A stretch of 7,374 nt of DNA, from the NCBI GenBank assembly GCA_030630445.1, contig DAOVNC010000173.1, positions 1-7,374 on the forward strand, read 5' to 3'. Below are positions 1 to 5,847 of this stretch, piece by piece. The stretch's first letter is position 1. The number at the start of each line of letters is the position of its first letter. A model generated the notes under the pieces. It had not been told where the DNA came from. It saw nothing but the letters and a program-made list of their open reading frames with translations, and did no database searches. The stretch comes from Kiritimatiellales bacterium. Lineage in GTDB: Bacteria; Verrucomicrobiota; Kiritimatiellia; Kiritimatiellales; Pontiellaceae. The position numbers and the translations under genes are program-made.

Positions 1-127
1 CTTCGTATATATCACTCATCCCGTCATTATCTGTATCGATTGCAAAGGCAAAACCAATTCCGACAACGAGGGCGATGATGAATGCGAACTGGAAGGACTT
101 TGTTTTAAGCAGGGCGATCTTTGACAT
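1..127 (-). CDS. Secreted TSP3-repeat (calcium-binding) protein, N-terminal fragment
   Basis: This is the 5' end of a gene that runs off the left edge; 42 codons are visible. The start is the ATG at 127-125, with an AAGGAGA Shine-Dalgarno at 140-134 on the minus strand. The product begins with a basic n-region (MSKIALLKTK), a hydrophobic core of about 18 residues (12-29) and a likely signal-peptidase site after FAFA (residues 26-29). Directly after the cleavage site comes DTDNDGMSD (31-39), the DxDxDGxxD calcium-binding signature of thrombospondin type 3 repeats. The mature protein is therefore probably exported and starts with, or is rich in, calcium-binding repeats. Such repeats often sit in large surface or secreted proteins, or in stalks before a C-terminal anchor, so the main function lies outside the window and cannot be named. 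The gene is divergent from the nrdD cluster and has its own promoter at 157-186. Confidence 0.8.
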   Translation of the reverse strand, partial: MSKIALLKTKSFQFAFIIALVVGIGFAFAIDTDNDGMSDIYE

Positions 128-129
128 GC

Positions 130-153
130 GACTTCTCCTTTTTTGTAGAAGTC
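130..153 (-). promoter_or_regulatory. Leader hairpin overlapping the Shine-Dalgarno of the TSP3 gene
   Basis: GACTTCT at 130-136 is exactly complementary to AGAAGTC at 147-153, giving a 7-base-pair stem with a 10-base loop. In the minus-strand transcript the ribosome-binding AAGGAGA (140-134) lies partly in the loop and partly in the 3' arm, just before the ATG. The hairpin could therefore modulate translation initiation. The pairing is seen directly; a regulatory role is inference. Confidence 0.4.
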
Positions 154-156
154 TCG

Positions 157-186
157 TTTCTACACCAACTCCTTAAACCCAGTCAA
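157..186 (-). promoter_or_regulatory. Sigma70-type promoter for the TSP3-repeat gene
   Basis: On the minus strand TTGACT (186-181) is followed after 18 bases by TAGAAA (162-157). This gives 5/6 and 4/6 matches to the -35 and -10 consensus. An AT-rich tract lies just upstream (about 187-220), as in an UP element. The predicted transcript start is near 150, leaving a leader of about 20 bases before the ATG. Confidence 0.5.
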
Positions 187-334
187 ATCTTTTCTATATA
201 TTTATTTTTAGTACTTTTTACTAGCCCCGTCGCAAGTGTTTATGCCGTTGCCGTTACTTGCTTCATTTCCGGCACACTATCCGGTATTTATTAGCAACTT
301 AGGGGACAAGGAAATACTGAAACACTAAAAACGC

Positions 335-560
335 GCCCCCTTCGGGAGCAGGACTGATTCATATAGCCCGGAAATGATAAACCACTAATCCGCACCCGCG
401 AAGCGATAATTTCTGAAAGAAATAACGAGTGCAACGAGAGGTTCAATTGACACTAACTCCTACAGCAGGGTTATTAGTGCAGATTAGCGAAAATTAGTGG
501 TTAACAGATCTGTTGAAAAATCGTTAGGAATCTATATGAATCAGCCATGCTTCGGGGGGC
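335..560. repeat. Nested inverted repeat (fold-back), ~226 bases, intergenic
   Basis: The outer arms share a perfect 13-base inverted match: CTGATTCATATAG at 354-366 against CTATATGAATCAG at 532-544. The pairing continues outward imperfectly (AGCA 347-350 with TGCT 548-551; GCCCCC 335-340 with GGGGGC 555-560), so each arm is about 30 bases. Inside, AACCACTAAT (380-389) is the exact reverse complement of ATTAGTGGTT (493-502), nearly concentric with the outer arms. A small hairpin, ATTTCT-GAA-AGAAAT (409-423), and a perfect palindrome AACAGATCTGTT (503-514) lie between. No open reading frame explains it. It could be a MITE-like element, a dispersed repeat or a structured RNA. I see no target-site duplication at its ends. 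Confidence 0.55.
473..502. repeat. Three tandem 10-base ATTAGTG repeats
   Basis: ATTAGTGCAG (473-482), ATTAGCGAAA (483-492) and ATTAGTGGTT (493-502) are head-to-tail copies with an exact 10-base period, about one helical turn. Inverted single copies of the core occur nearby: CACTAA at 323-328 and 451-456, and ACCACTAAT at 381-389. The array lies within the fold-back element. This kind of phased short word suggests either a protein-binding array or a dispersed intergenic repeat family; which one is not decidable here. Confidence 0.55.
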
Positions 561-758
561 ACATCCTACATGCTTTTTATCTAGTGGTCTGATAAAGACC
601 GCATTATAATTGGGTTGTTCCCTTGTTGCAACCCGCCGCTCCAACCCTTCCGATCAGGGCACCCGCCCAATGCCCCATTCGGTAGGATTCACATAAGCTA
701 TTCATTGCCCCATGTTTGCCGCGCGTTTAGTGGTAAAAATGCCCGTTTCTAATAAAAA
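561..758. other. Intergenic stretch with two small hairpins, no gene seen
   Basis: Nothing here reads as a protein gene or a known RNA. Two local hairpins are visible: GTGGTCT/AGACCGC (584-590 with 596-602, one G-U pair) and GGGTTG/CAACCC (612-617 with 629-634). A perfect -10 hexamer TATAAT lies between them at 605-610 but has no matching -35. Neither hairpin is followed by a T-run, so they are not intrinsic terminators. The stretch belongs to the long leader side of the nrdD cluster. Confidence 0.4.
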
Positions 759-774
759 CCACAATATGTTGTGG
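759..774. promoter_or_regulatory. NrdR box 1 (strong)
   Basis: CCACAATATGTTGTGG is a 16-base near-perfect palindrome that agrees with the known NrdR-box consensus (acaCwAtATaTwGwgt) at 13 of 16 positions, including the central CwAtAT half and the C4/G13 pair. NrdR is an ATP-cone zinc-finger repressor that senses dATP/ATP and controls ribonucleotide reductase genes. The site lies 107 bases before the nrdD start and just upstream of the predicted -35, which makes the call well supported by context. Confidence 0.75.
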
Positions 775-781
775 CATCCCC

Positions 782-811
782 TTGACACATACCCCTTGGA
801 TTGCCTATCTT
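782..811 (+). promoter_or_regulatory. Promoter of the nrdD-redoxin-nrdG cluster
   Basis: A perfect TTGACA (-35) at 782-787 is followed after 18 bases by TATCTT (806-811), a 4/6 match to the -10 consensus. Transcription would start near 818, giving a leader of about 60 bases. The two candidate NrdR boxes flank the -35, and the second covers the spacer and touches the -10, as expected for repression by occlusion. Confidence 0.55.
791..806. promoter_or_regulatory. NrdR box 2 (weak candidate)
   Basis: ACCCCTTGGATTGCCT matches the NrdR consensus at 10 of 16 positions, keeping the C4 and G13 contacts but losing the central AtAT. Its start lies exactly 32 bases after that of the strong box; NrdR sites are known to occur as pairs about three helical turns (31-32 bases) apart. 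On its own it would not be called. The spacing is what supports it. Confidence 0.35.
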
Positions 812-880
812 TCTCCTCGACCCAAAGGGTTGATAGAGCCGTTATTATTCGTAAACACGTGGTGAGCAAGGGGGAAGACT

Positions 881-3595
881 ATGTCGGGAAACAAGGGGCA
901 GCCGAATGCCGCATTTGATGGGTTTAAGAAACGTTCAGGACTCATCGTCCCGTTTAGCTGGCAAAAAATCGAATTGGCGATCGACCGGGCGGTCGATGAG
1001 GTTTCGCGCAAACATTCGGTAGCCAAAAACGAAGGTCTTGCCTCCAAGGTGGCGGGCCAGGTGCTTGAACAACTCTCCACCCCGCAAAGCGAATTCTTTG
1101 TCCACCCCGATGAAAATGGAAGACGCACACCGCAGATCGAGGATGTGCAGGACCTGGTTGAAATCCTGCTGGCCGAAAACGGCGAAACCCTTACTGTCGC
1201 CGCCTACAAGCGCTACCGCAAGCAACGCGAAATGGCGCGCCGCAATATTCGCGTACGCAGTGCCGCCACCGGTAAAGTCGACGTCACCGATGCCAGCCTC
1301 CTGCTGGTTGAATCCTCCACTAGCAATATCAATCTCCCGTGGGACCGCAAGCGCATCGTCACGCAGATCCTCGACAAGACCGACCTCTCCGTCGAGCTGG
1401 CCATCAACGTGGCCAAAAGCGTTGAAAACCGCATTATCGCCAGCGACATGACCATCATCAACACCACGCTCATCCGCGAGCTGGTCAACAACGAGCTAAT
1501 GGAACGCGGATTTTCGCACCAGTTGCGCGACCTTTCCCTCTACCGAGTCTCCAAGGACTACCTCGAAAGCCTGATGTTCACCAAATCGACCGAAAACTCG
1601 AACATTGTGAACAACAACCCCGAAGCGGTGAACATGGGCATTGCCGAACTCGTCCTCAAGCAGTGGGCACTGGATACCATCTTCAGTCCCGAAGTGAAGC
1701 GCGCACACGACACCGGCGCGGTTCATGTGCACGACCTCGGCTACCCGACGCGCGTCTACTGCTCGTCGCACTCCATCGAATACATCAAAAAGTATGGACT
1801 GACCGGCCTGATCAACCTGAACACCGAATCGAAGCCGGCGCGCTCGGCCTCTGTGCTGACCGGCCATCTCAACACCTTCCTCGCCTCGATGCAGGCCAAC
1901 TATGCCGGCGCACTCGGCATCGCCTACATCAATATTCTCTACGCCCCGTTCCTCGTCGGCATGGATAAAAAGAAGCTCAAGCAAGTGGCGCAGGAGCTGG
2001 TCTTCAACGGATCGCAGAACGCTTTCTCGCGCGGAGGCCAGACGCTGTTTCTGGACTTCAACATCCACACCGGCGTTCCGAGCTACCTCAAGAAGGTTCC
2101 GGCGATCGGCCCCGGCGGCCACTACCAACTGCGCCTCAAGGACGGCACCATTGCCGAGCTGACCGAGGAACTACGCGACGAGCTCGATGCCAGCGGATAC
2201 AAAATGATGGATCTCTACCATGACGATCCCATTGAGGGAAAACGCCTTGTCCTGCGCGAGCTGCCCGACGAAACCGAAGGCATGGTCTTCGACCCCGCCA
2301 CCGTCGCCAACCTCGCGGAGCGCGGTGAACGAATCGTCACCTACAGCGACTATACCCAGGAGTCGCAGGACTTTTGCCGCGCCCTGCTCCAGGTCTTCGG
2401 CGACGGCGACGCCAATGGCCGCATCTTCGAGTTCCCGAAGTGCGACTTCCACGTCTCCGACGAAACCTTCGAGGATCCTGCCCAGTTCGCGATCTATCAA
2501 GAAGCCTGCGAGCTCGCCAGCAGGAATGGCTCAACCTATTTCATCTTCGACCGCGACGAAGTCACCCTCTCCGCCTGCTGCCGCCTGCGCACGACGATCT
2601 CCGACAACCGGATGCTCCAGCACCCCGAGTGCATGCGCTTCTGCGGTTTCCAGAACGTTACCATCAACATTCCGCAGGCCTCCTACCGCGCGGCCCGCAC
2701 CGGCGGCGACATCATGAAAAACTTCTACGAGGAAATCGACCGCACCATGGAGCTCGCCGTCGACGCCCACCTGCAGAAGAAAATCAAAGCCGCCGAAATG
2801 ATCAGCGGCCCCGGCCATCCGCTCTGGCAGATCGGCAAGGTTTCCAACGATGGCAAGCCGTATGTCGATCTCGACTCCTGCACCTACATCCTCGGCCTTA
2901 TCGGCGTGAACGACGCCGTCAAGTTCCTCATCGGCCAGGAGCTGCACGACTCGAAGGAAGCGCAGCGCCTCGGCCTCAAGATCGTTGCGCACATGTACAC
3001 CAAGGCCAAGAAGCTGGCAAAAAAGCACAACCTCAAGTTCACCCTCGAGGAATCGCCCGCGGAAAGCGCCGCCCGCCGCCTCGCGAAATCCGACATGATC
3101 TACTTCGCCGAGGAATCCAAAGAGACCGTCAAGGGACCGAAGGATGCGGAATACTACACCAACTCGATCCACCTCGCCGCCGAAGCGGATGTTTCGATGG
3201 TCGACCGCATCATCGAGCAGTCCAAATACCACAGCCTGATCGAGTCGGGTGCCATCACGCACTGCTTCATCGGCGAGGAGCGCCCGGATGCCGAGTCCAT
3301 CGCGCACCTGATGACCGAGGTGTTCCACCGTACCCAGTCCGCGCAGGTTTGCGTGTCGCCGGAATTCACCTTCTGCGAAACCTGCAACCACCAGACCCGC
3401 GGCCTGCTCGAATCCTGCCCGGAATGCGGCTCCGCCGACGTCGTCGGCGAAACCCGTGTGGTCGGCTACTTCAGCAAGATCCAGAACTGGAACAAGTCCA
3501 AGCGCTACGGCGAGCTGCTCGCCCGCCACGCCGGCAAATACAACATCATGACCGCCGAAGACGAAATGGAACCGGCACTCGTAACCGCTGAGTAG
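881..3595 (+). CDS. nrdD: Anaerobic (class III) ribonucleoside-triphosphate reductase, large subunit
   Basis: NrdD is a cytoplasmic glycyl-radical enzyme that converts ribonucleoside triphosphates to dNTPs without oxygen. At 904 residues it is longer than E. coli NrdD (712). Two ATP-cone domains are visible: about 16-115 (KKRSGLIVPF start, YKRYRKQRE end) and about 137-212 (LPWDRKRIV start, ELVNNELMERG end). The catalytic barrel follows. C294 (HVHDLGYPTRVYC) aligns with T4 C79. C567 in SACCRLR (564-570), next to C566, aligns with the T4 thiyl-radical C290, and N596 (TINIP) with N311. The C-terminal zinc site is C832/C835/C846/C849. RVVGYF places the glycyl radical on G862. A region at about 400-490 looks inserted relative to the short enzymes. 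The ATG at 881 has an AGGGGGAAG Shine-Dalgarno seven bases away. The gene leads a cluster with the redoxin and nrdG under candidate NrdR boxes. Identity is certain; the subclass is inferred. Confidence 0.96.
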   Translation: MSGNKGQPNAAFDGFKKRSGLIVPFSWQKIELAIDRAVDEVSRKHSVAKNEGLASKVAGQVLEQLSTPQSEFFVHPDENGRRTPQIEDVQDLVEILLAENGETLTVAAYKRYRKQREMARRNIRVRSAATGKVDVTDASLLLVESSTSNINLPWDRKRIVTQILDKTDLSVELAINVAKSVENRIIASDMTIINTTLIRELVNNELMERGFSHQLRDLSLYRVSKDYLESLMFTKSTENSNIVNNNPEAVNMGIAELVLKQWALDTIFSPEVKRAHDTGAVHVHDLGYPTRVYCSSHSIEYIKKYGLTGLINLNTESKPARSASVLTGHLNTFLASMQANYAGALGIAYINILYAPFLVGMDKKKLKQVAQELVFNGSQNAFSRGGQTLFLDFNIHTGVPSYLKKVPAIGPGGHYQLRLKDGTIAELTEELRDELDASGYKMMDLYHDDPIEGKRLVLRELPDETEGMVFDPATVANLAERGERIVTYSDYTQESQDFCRALLQVFGDGDANGRIFEFPKCDFHVSDETFEDPAQFAIYQEACELASRNGSTYFIFDRDEVTLSACCRLRTTISDNRMLQHPECMRFCGFQNVTINIPQASYRAARTGGDIMKNFYEEIDRTMELAVDAHLQKKIKAAEMISGPGHPLWQIGKVSNDGKPYVDLDSCTYILGLIGVNDAVKFLIGQELHDSKEAQRLGLKIVAHMYTKAKKLAKKHNLKFTLEESPAESAARRLAKSDMIYFAEESKETVKGPKDAEYYTNSIHLAAEADVSMVDRIIEQSKYHSLIESGAITHCFIGEERPDAESIAHLMTEVFHRTQSAQVCVSPEFTFCETCNHQTRGLLESCPECGSADVVGETRVVGYFSKIQNWNKSKRYGELLARHAGKYNIMTAEDEMEPALVTAE

Positions 3596-3605
3596 GGGAA
3601 AAACA

Positions 3606-4001
3606 ATGGCTGCAAAATATCAAATCACAGTATTCGGCAAACAGGGCTGCGACAAGTGCCATACCCTCAACCAGCGGCTCGACAAGCTGCTGGCCAAGGA
3701 GGACTACAGCGCATTCGGCAAGCTCTACTGCGACGTTGAAACCATCGACGGCCTCGTGGCCTTCGCCGAGGCGGAGTGCATCAACCCCGCGCGCATTCCC
3801 GCCATGCTCGTATCCGAGTGGAGCACGGACGCCGACGAGTATGTGCCGGTCGGCACCAAGCAACCCGGCGCAAAGGATGGTGTCTGCAACAAGGCCAAGC
3901 TGTATCAATACCTCGGCCTGCAGACCGACTATTCCGATGCCGGCAAGGGGCTTATCACCCCCAAGATGATCCAGTCGGTCCTTGCCGAAGCAACCGCATA
4001 G
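3606..4001 (+). CDS. Thioredoxin/glutaredoxin-like redoxin, probable reductant for NrdD
   Basis: This 131-residue cytoplasmic protein has a redoxin-type opening: strand YQITVFG (5-11), then the redox motif GCDKCH with C15 and C18, then a helix. The thioredoxin-fold cis-proline is visible in RIPAML (P65). It is longer than typical NrdH or glutaredoxin (about 75-90 residues), with an acidic loop at 70-80 and a tail (88-131) that carries another cysteine, C94. C42 and C58 are further cysteines. The start at 3606 lies 10 bases after the nrdD stop; AGGGG overlapping that stop serves as Shine-Dalgarno, so translation is probably coupled. Placement between nrdD and nrdG suggests it hands electrons to the active-site disulfide of NrdD, as NrdH/thioredoxin does in formate-independent class III enzymes. 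The fold and CxxC are seen; the partner is inferred. No reductase for it lies in the window. Confidence 0.85.
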   Translation: MAAKYQITVFGKQGCDKCHTLNQRLDKLLAKEDYSAFGKLYCDVETIDGLVAFAEAECINPARIPAMLVSEWSTDADEYVPVGTKQPGAKDGVCNKAKLYQYLGLQTDYSDAGKGLITPKMIQSVLAEATA

Positions 4002-4014
4002 ATTTCCACCCCCC

Positions 4015-4064
4015 GATCCGCTAGGCGCGACCTCCTCCCTCCGCGCCTGGCGGATCAACTTTTT
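4015..4064 (+). terminator. Terminator-like hairpin between the redoxin gene and nrdG
   Basis: GATCCGCTAGGCGCG (4015-4029) pairs with CGCGCCTGGCGGATC (4042-4056): 15 base pairs, one of them G-U, closing a 12-base pyrimidine-rich loop. After a 3-base gap comes a run of five T (4060-4064). This has the form of an intrinsic terminator, but it lies inside the cluster, just before the presumed nrdG start at 4068. It may terminate part of the transcripts so that less activase than reductase is made, stabilise the upstream mRNA, or be a dispersed palindromic repeat. The structure is seen; its function is inferred. Confidence 0.6.
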
Positions 4065-4067
4065 CAA

Positions 4068-4811
4068 ATGCTGTCGCAGACCCATAAATCGGAAATCAGC
4101 AATCGGAAATCGGAAATCTCTTCCGTTTTCGCCTATCTCGAAAAGCCCTCGATGGTGGACTACCCGAGGCACTTCGCGGCGGTCTTCTTCATTAGCGGCT
4201 GCGGGTTTACCTGCGGGTTTTGCCACAACGCCGCGCTGATGGGAAAAAAGCAGGCCGGACTTTCCTTGGAAAAACTCGAAGCCGCCTGCACCAAATTCAA
4301 GAAGGATTGGGTCAACGGCGTGGTCATCACCGGCGGCGAGCCCACTTGCGGGAACGACCTCGTCGAACTGCTTCGCTTCTTCAAGGAAAAATTTGGTTTT
4401 GCCGTCAAGCTCGACACCAACGGCTCCAACCCGCAGCGGCTCGCCGAATGCCTGCCGCTGGTCGACTATGTCGCCATGGACATCAAGTGCGGGTTGAGTG
4501 CCTACCCCGAATTCGTCGGATTCGCGGACATTGGAAAAATCCAGCGATCCATCGACCTCATCCGCACCGAAGCCAAAGACTACGAATTCCGCACCACCAT
4601 CATTGAAACCGTCCACACCGACGAACAGATGGACGAAATCCGGAACGCCGTCAAAGGCTCCAAGCGCTACGCCATGCAAGCCTTCATTCCGCGCGACGAG
4701 CTGCCCGGCGAAAAATACCGTACCCTCCCCCGCACCACCGCCGCCCGCCTCCACGAGCTGAAAGATCGCATGGCCAGCTGCGCCGACGAAATTCTTCTCC
4801 GCGGCGCATAG
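4068..4811 (+). CDS. nrdG: Anaerobic ribonucleotide reductase activating protein (radical SAM)
   Basis: NrdG is the radical-SAM activase that uses a 4Fe-4S cluster and S-adenosylmethionine to form the glycyl radical on NrdD. The cluster motif CGFTCGFC gives C45, C49 and C52, followed by HN. The SAM-binding TGGEPT is at 88-93. The family N-terminal strand (VFAYLEKPSMVDYP, 20-33) precedes them. At 247 residues it is of the longer NrdG type (E. coli NrdG is 154). The start is uncertain: the ATG at 4068 has no Shine-Dalgarno at proper distance, its first ~19 codons are made of 7-base tandem repeats, and the next in-frame ATG (4152) would cut into the conserved strand. The same frame is open back to the redoxin stop at 3999. 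The stop at 4809 is only 16 bases from the end of the convergent permease gene, with no terminator visible between them. Confidence 0.92.
   Translation: MLSQTHKSEISNRKSEISSVFAYLEKPSMVDYPRHFAAVFFISGCGFTCGFCHNAALMGKKQAGLSLEKLEAACTKFKKDWVNGVVITGGEPTCGNDLVELLRFFKEKFGFAVKLDTNGSNPQRLAECLPLVDYVAMDIKCGLSAYPEFVGFADIGKIQRSIDLIRTEAKDYEFRTTIIETVHTDEQMDEIRNAVKGSKRYAMQAFIPRDELPGEKYRTLPRTTAARLHELKDRMASCADEILLRGA
4086..4120 (+). repeat. Five 7-base tandem repeats (AAATCGG) at the nrdG start
   Basis: The units AAATCGG, AAATCAG, CAATCGG, AAATCGG and AAATCTC lie head to tail at 4086-4120. They fall in the presumed first codons of nrdG and encode the low-complexity KSEISNRKSEIS, which no NrdG domain requires. 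They look like an intergenic short-tandem-repeat element captured into the reading frame. Similar 7-base arrays could change copy number by slippage, and each lost or gained unit would shift the frame. Confidence 0.7.
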
Positions 4812-4827
4812 CGTTCCTCGGCCCGCG

Positions 4828-5589
4828 TTAGAAATAGGTTTCCCATGCCAGCTTTGCAAGGGTGGCCGCGACGACGGAGAGAAAGAAAACCCGGATAAAA
4901 CGGGTGCCGCGCGCAAGCACAAGATGCGACCCGAGGAATGCGCCGGCAACCTGCCCCGCCCCCATCACCAAACCGGCAACCAGCAGGACATTTCCTCCAA
5001 GCATAAAAAAAGCGAGTGCCGTGAGATTGCTCGTGAAATTCATCACCTTGGTATGTGCGGTGGCCTTTTTCAGGTCGAAACCCAGCCCGGAAACAAAAGC
5101 AATTGCCCAGAACGATCCGGTGCCTGGGCCAAAAAACCCATCGTAGAATCCAAGCAGCAGACCGAAGAGCAGATAAAACAGGCGGGGCGGAATCCGATGC
5201 GGTTGATGGGCCATGCCAAGTTCGGGACGGCAAAGCATATACAGGAAAATAGCCACCAGCAGTAGCGGGATGATCTGGGTCAGGAGATCCGCCGAGACCG
5301 TCTGGACCGCCAGCGTCCCGAGCAAGGCACCCAGTGCGGTACATGAAATGCCGCCCACCAGATTGCGCCAGCGAACCATTCCGCCCCGGCGATAGTTCAT
5401 CGCCGCAGTGAAACTCCCGAATACCGCCTGCAGCTTGTTTGTGCCCAGCGCAAGGTGCGGCGGCAGCCCAACCGCCAGCAGCGCCGGTACCGTAATGATC
5501 CCTCCGCCGCCAGCAATCGAATCCACAAATCCGCCAAGAAAGGCCGCGCCGAACAGCACGAAAAGGGCGGGTATGGAAAGTTCCGTCAT
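4828..5589 (-). CDS. yfcA: TauE/SafE-family membrane permease, YfcA type
   Basis: This 253-residue inner-membrane protein has about eight hydrophobic segments. It matches E. coli YfcA closely at the two family signatures: GGFVDSIAGGGG (19-30) with LGTNKLQ (48-54) in the first half, and GFYDGFFGPGTGSF (147-160) with KATAHTKVMN (175-184) in the second. The two halves are the internal repeat typical of the TauE/SafE (UPF0721) family, whose members are thought to move sulfonates, sulfite or other small anions. The substrate of YfcA-type members is not settled, so none is claimed here. The ATG at 5589 has AAGGA as Shine-Dalgarno at 5601-5597. The gene is convergent with nrdG and probably transcribed alone; a strong terminator upstream (5798-5820) separates it from the lipoprotein gene. 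Confidence 0.9.
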   Translation of the reverse strand: MTELSIPALFVLFGAAFLGGFVDSIAGGGGIITVPALLAVGLPPHLALGTNKLQAVFGSFTAAMNYRRGGMVRWRNLVGGISCTALGALLGTLAVQTVSADLLTQIIPLLLVAIFLYMLCRPELGMAHQPHRIPPRLFYLLFGLLLGFYDGFFGPGTGSFWAIAFVSGLGFDLKKATAHTKVMNFTSNLTALAFFMLGGNVLLVAGLVMGAGQVAGAFLGSHLVLARGTRFIRVFFLSVVAATLAKLAWETYF

Positions 5590-5797
5590 TTTAGTTCCTT
5601 CACTTCTAACTTCTCGCCATTATGCGTTCCTTAGCGAACCACCCTTATCCTGCTCGTTTAACCACGCGCTCCCCGTTCAAATGAACTCTGGTTTTAAAAG
5701 AGGGGACTCGAAAAAGCCAATGAAATCCACCGGCCTCCCCCGCAGCGTATCGTCCCTATTGCGGGATGTACGAAATGAAATCGAAAGGTCTGGGCAC
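5590..5797. other. Upstream region of the yfcA-type gene
   Basis: No gene is seen here. On the minus strand a weak promoter-like pair, TTGGCT (5720-5715) and TTAAAA (5697-5692) with 17 bases between, could serve the permease. Just downstream of it lies GTTCAAATGAAC (5675-5686), 5-base inverted arms around AA, which would sit at the transcript start and could be an operator. Both calls are weak. Confidence 0.25.
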
Positions 5798-5820
5798 AAA
5801 AAAACCCGGCTTGGCCGGGC
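5798..5820 (-). terminator. Intrinsic terminator of the lipoprotein gene
   Basis: Read on the minus strand, a 6-base-pair GC stem CCCGGC-CAA-GCCGGG (5819-5805) is followed directly by seven T (5804-5798). It lies 28 bases after the lipoprotein stop codon. It isolates that gene from the permease gene downstream. Confidence 0.88.
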
Positions 5821-5847
5821 TTTCACACTTCGTCGCTGAAGACGGGG

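Noticed and set aside
503..514. Perfect palindrome AACAGATCTGTT as a stand-alone operator
   Set aside because: It lies inside the fold-back element far from any promoter I can support; kept only as part of that element.
605..610. Perfect -10 hexamer TATAAT upstream of nrdD
   Set aside because: No -35-like hexamer at 15-19 bases and no extended -10; the TTGACA at 782 with TATCTT is the better promoter for nrdD.
718..733. Half-site resembling an NrdR box upstream of the strong box
   Set aside because: Only the right half fits, and the centre lies 41 bases from the strong box instead of 31-32.
2531..3529. 332-codon open frame on the minus strand inside nrdD, and a 405-codon plus-strand frame at 2374-3591
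   Set aside because: Both are shadows of the GC-rich nrdD codons; they have skewed composition and no domain or start signals.
4152..4811. Shorter nrdG from the ATG at 4152
   Set aside because: It would remove most of the conserved N-terminal strand before VDYP that NrdG proteins share.
3546..4949. 467-codon minus-strand frame across the redoxin and nrdG genes
   Set aside because: Shadow frame: the plus-strand genes carry clear CxxC, radical-SAM and cis-proline motifs, and this frame shows none.
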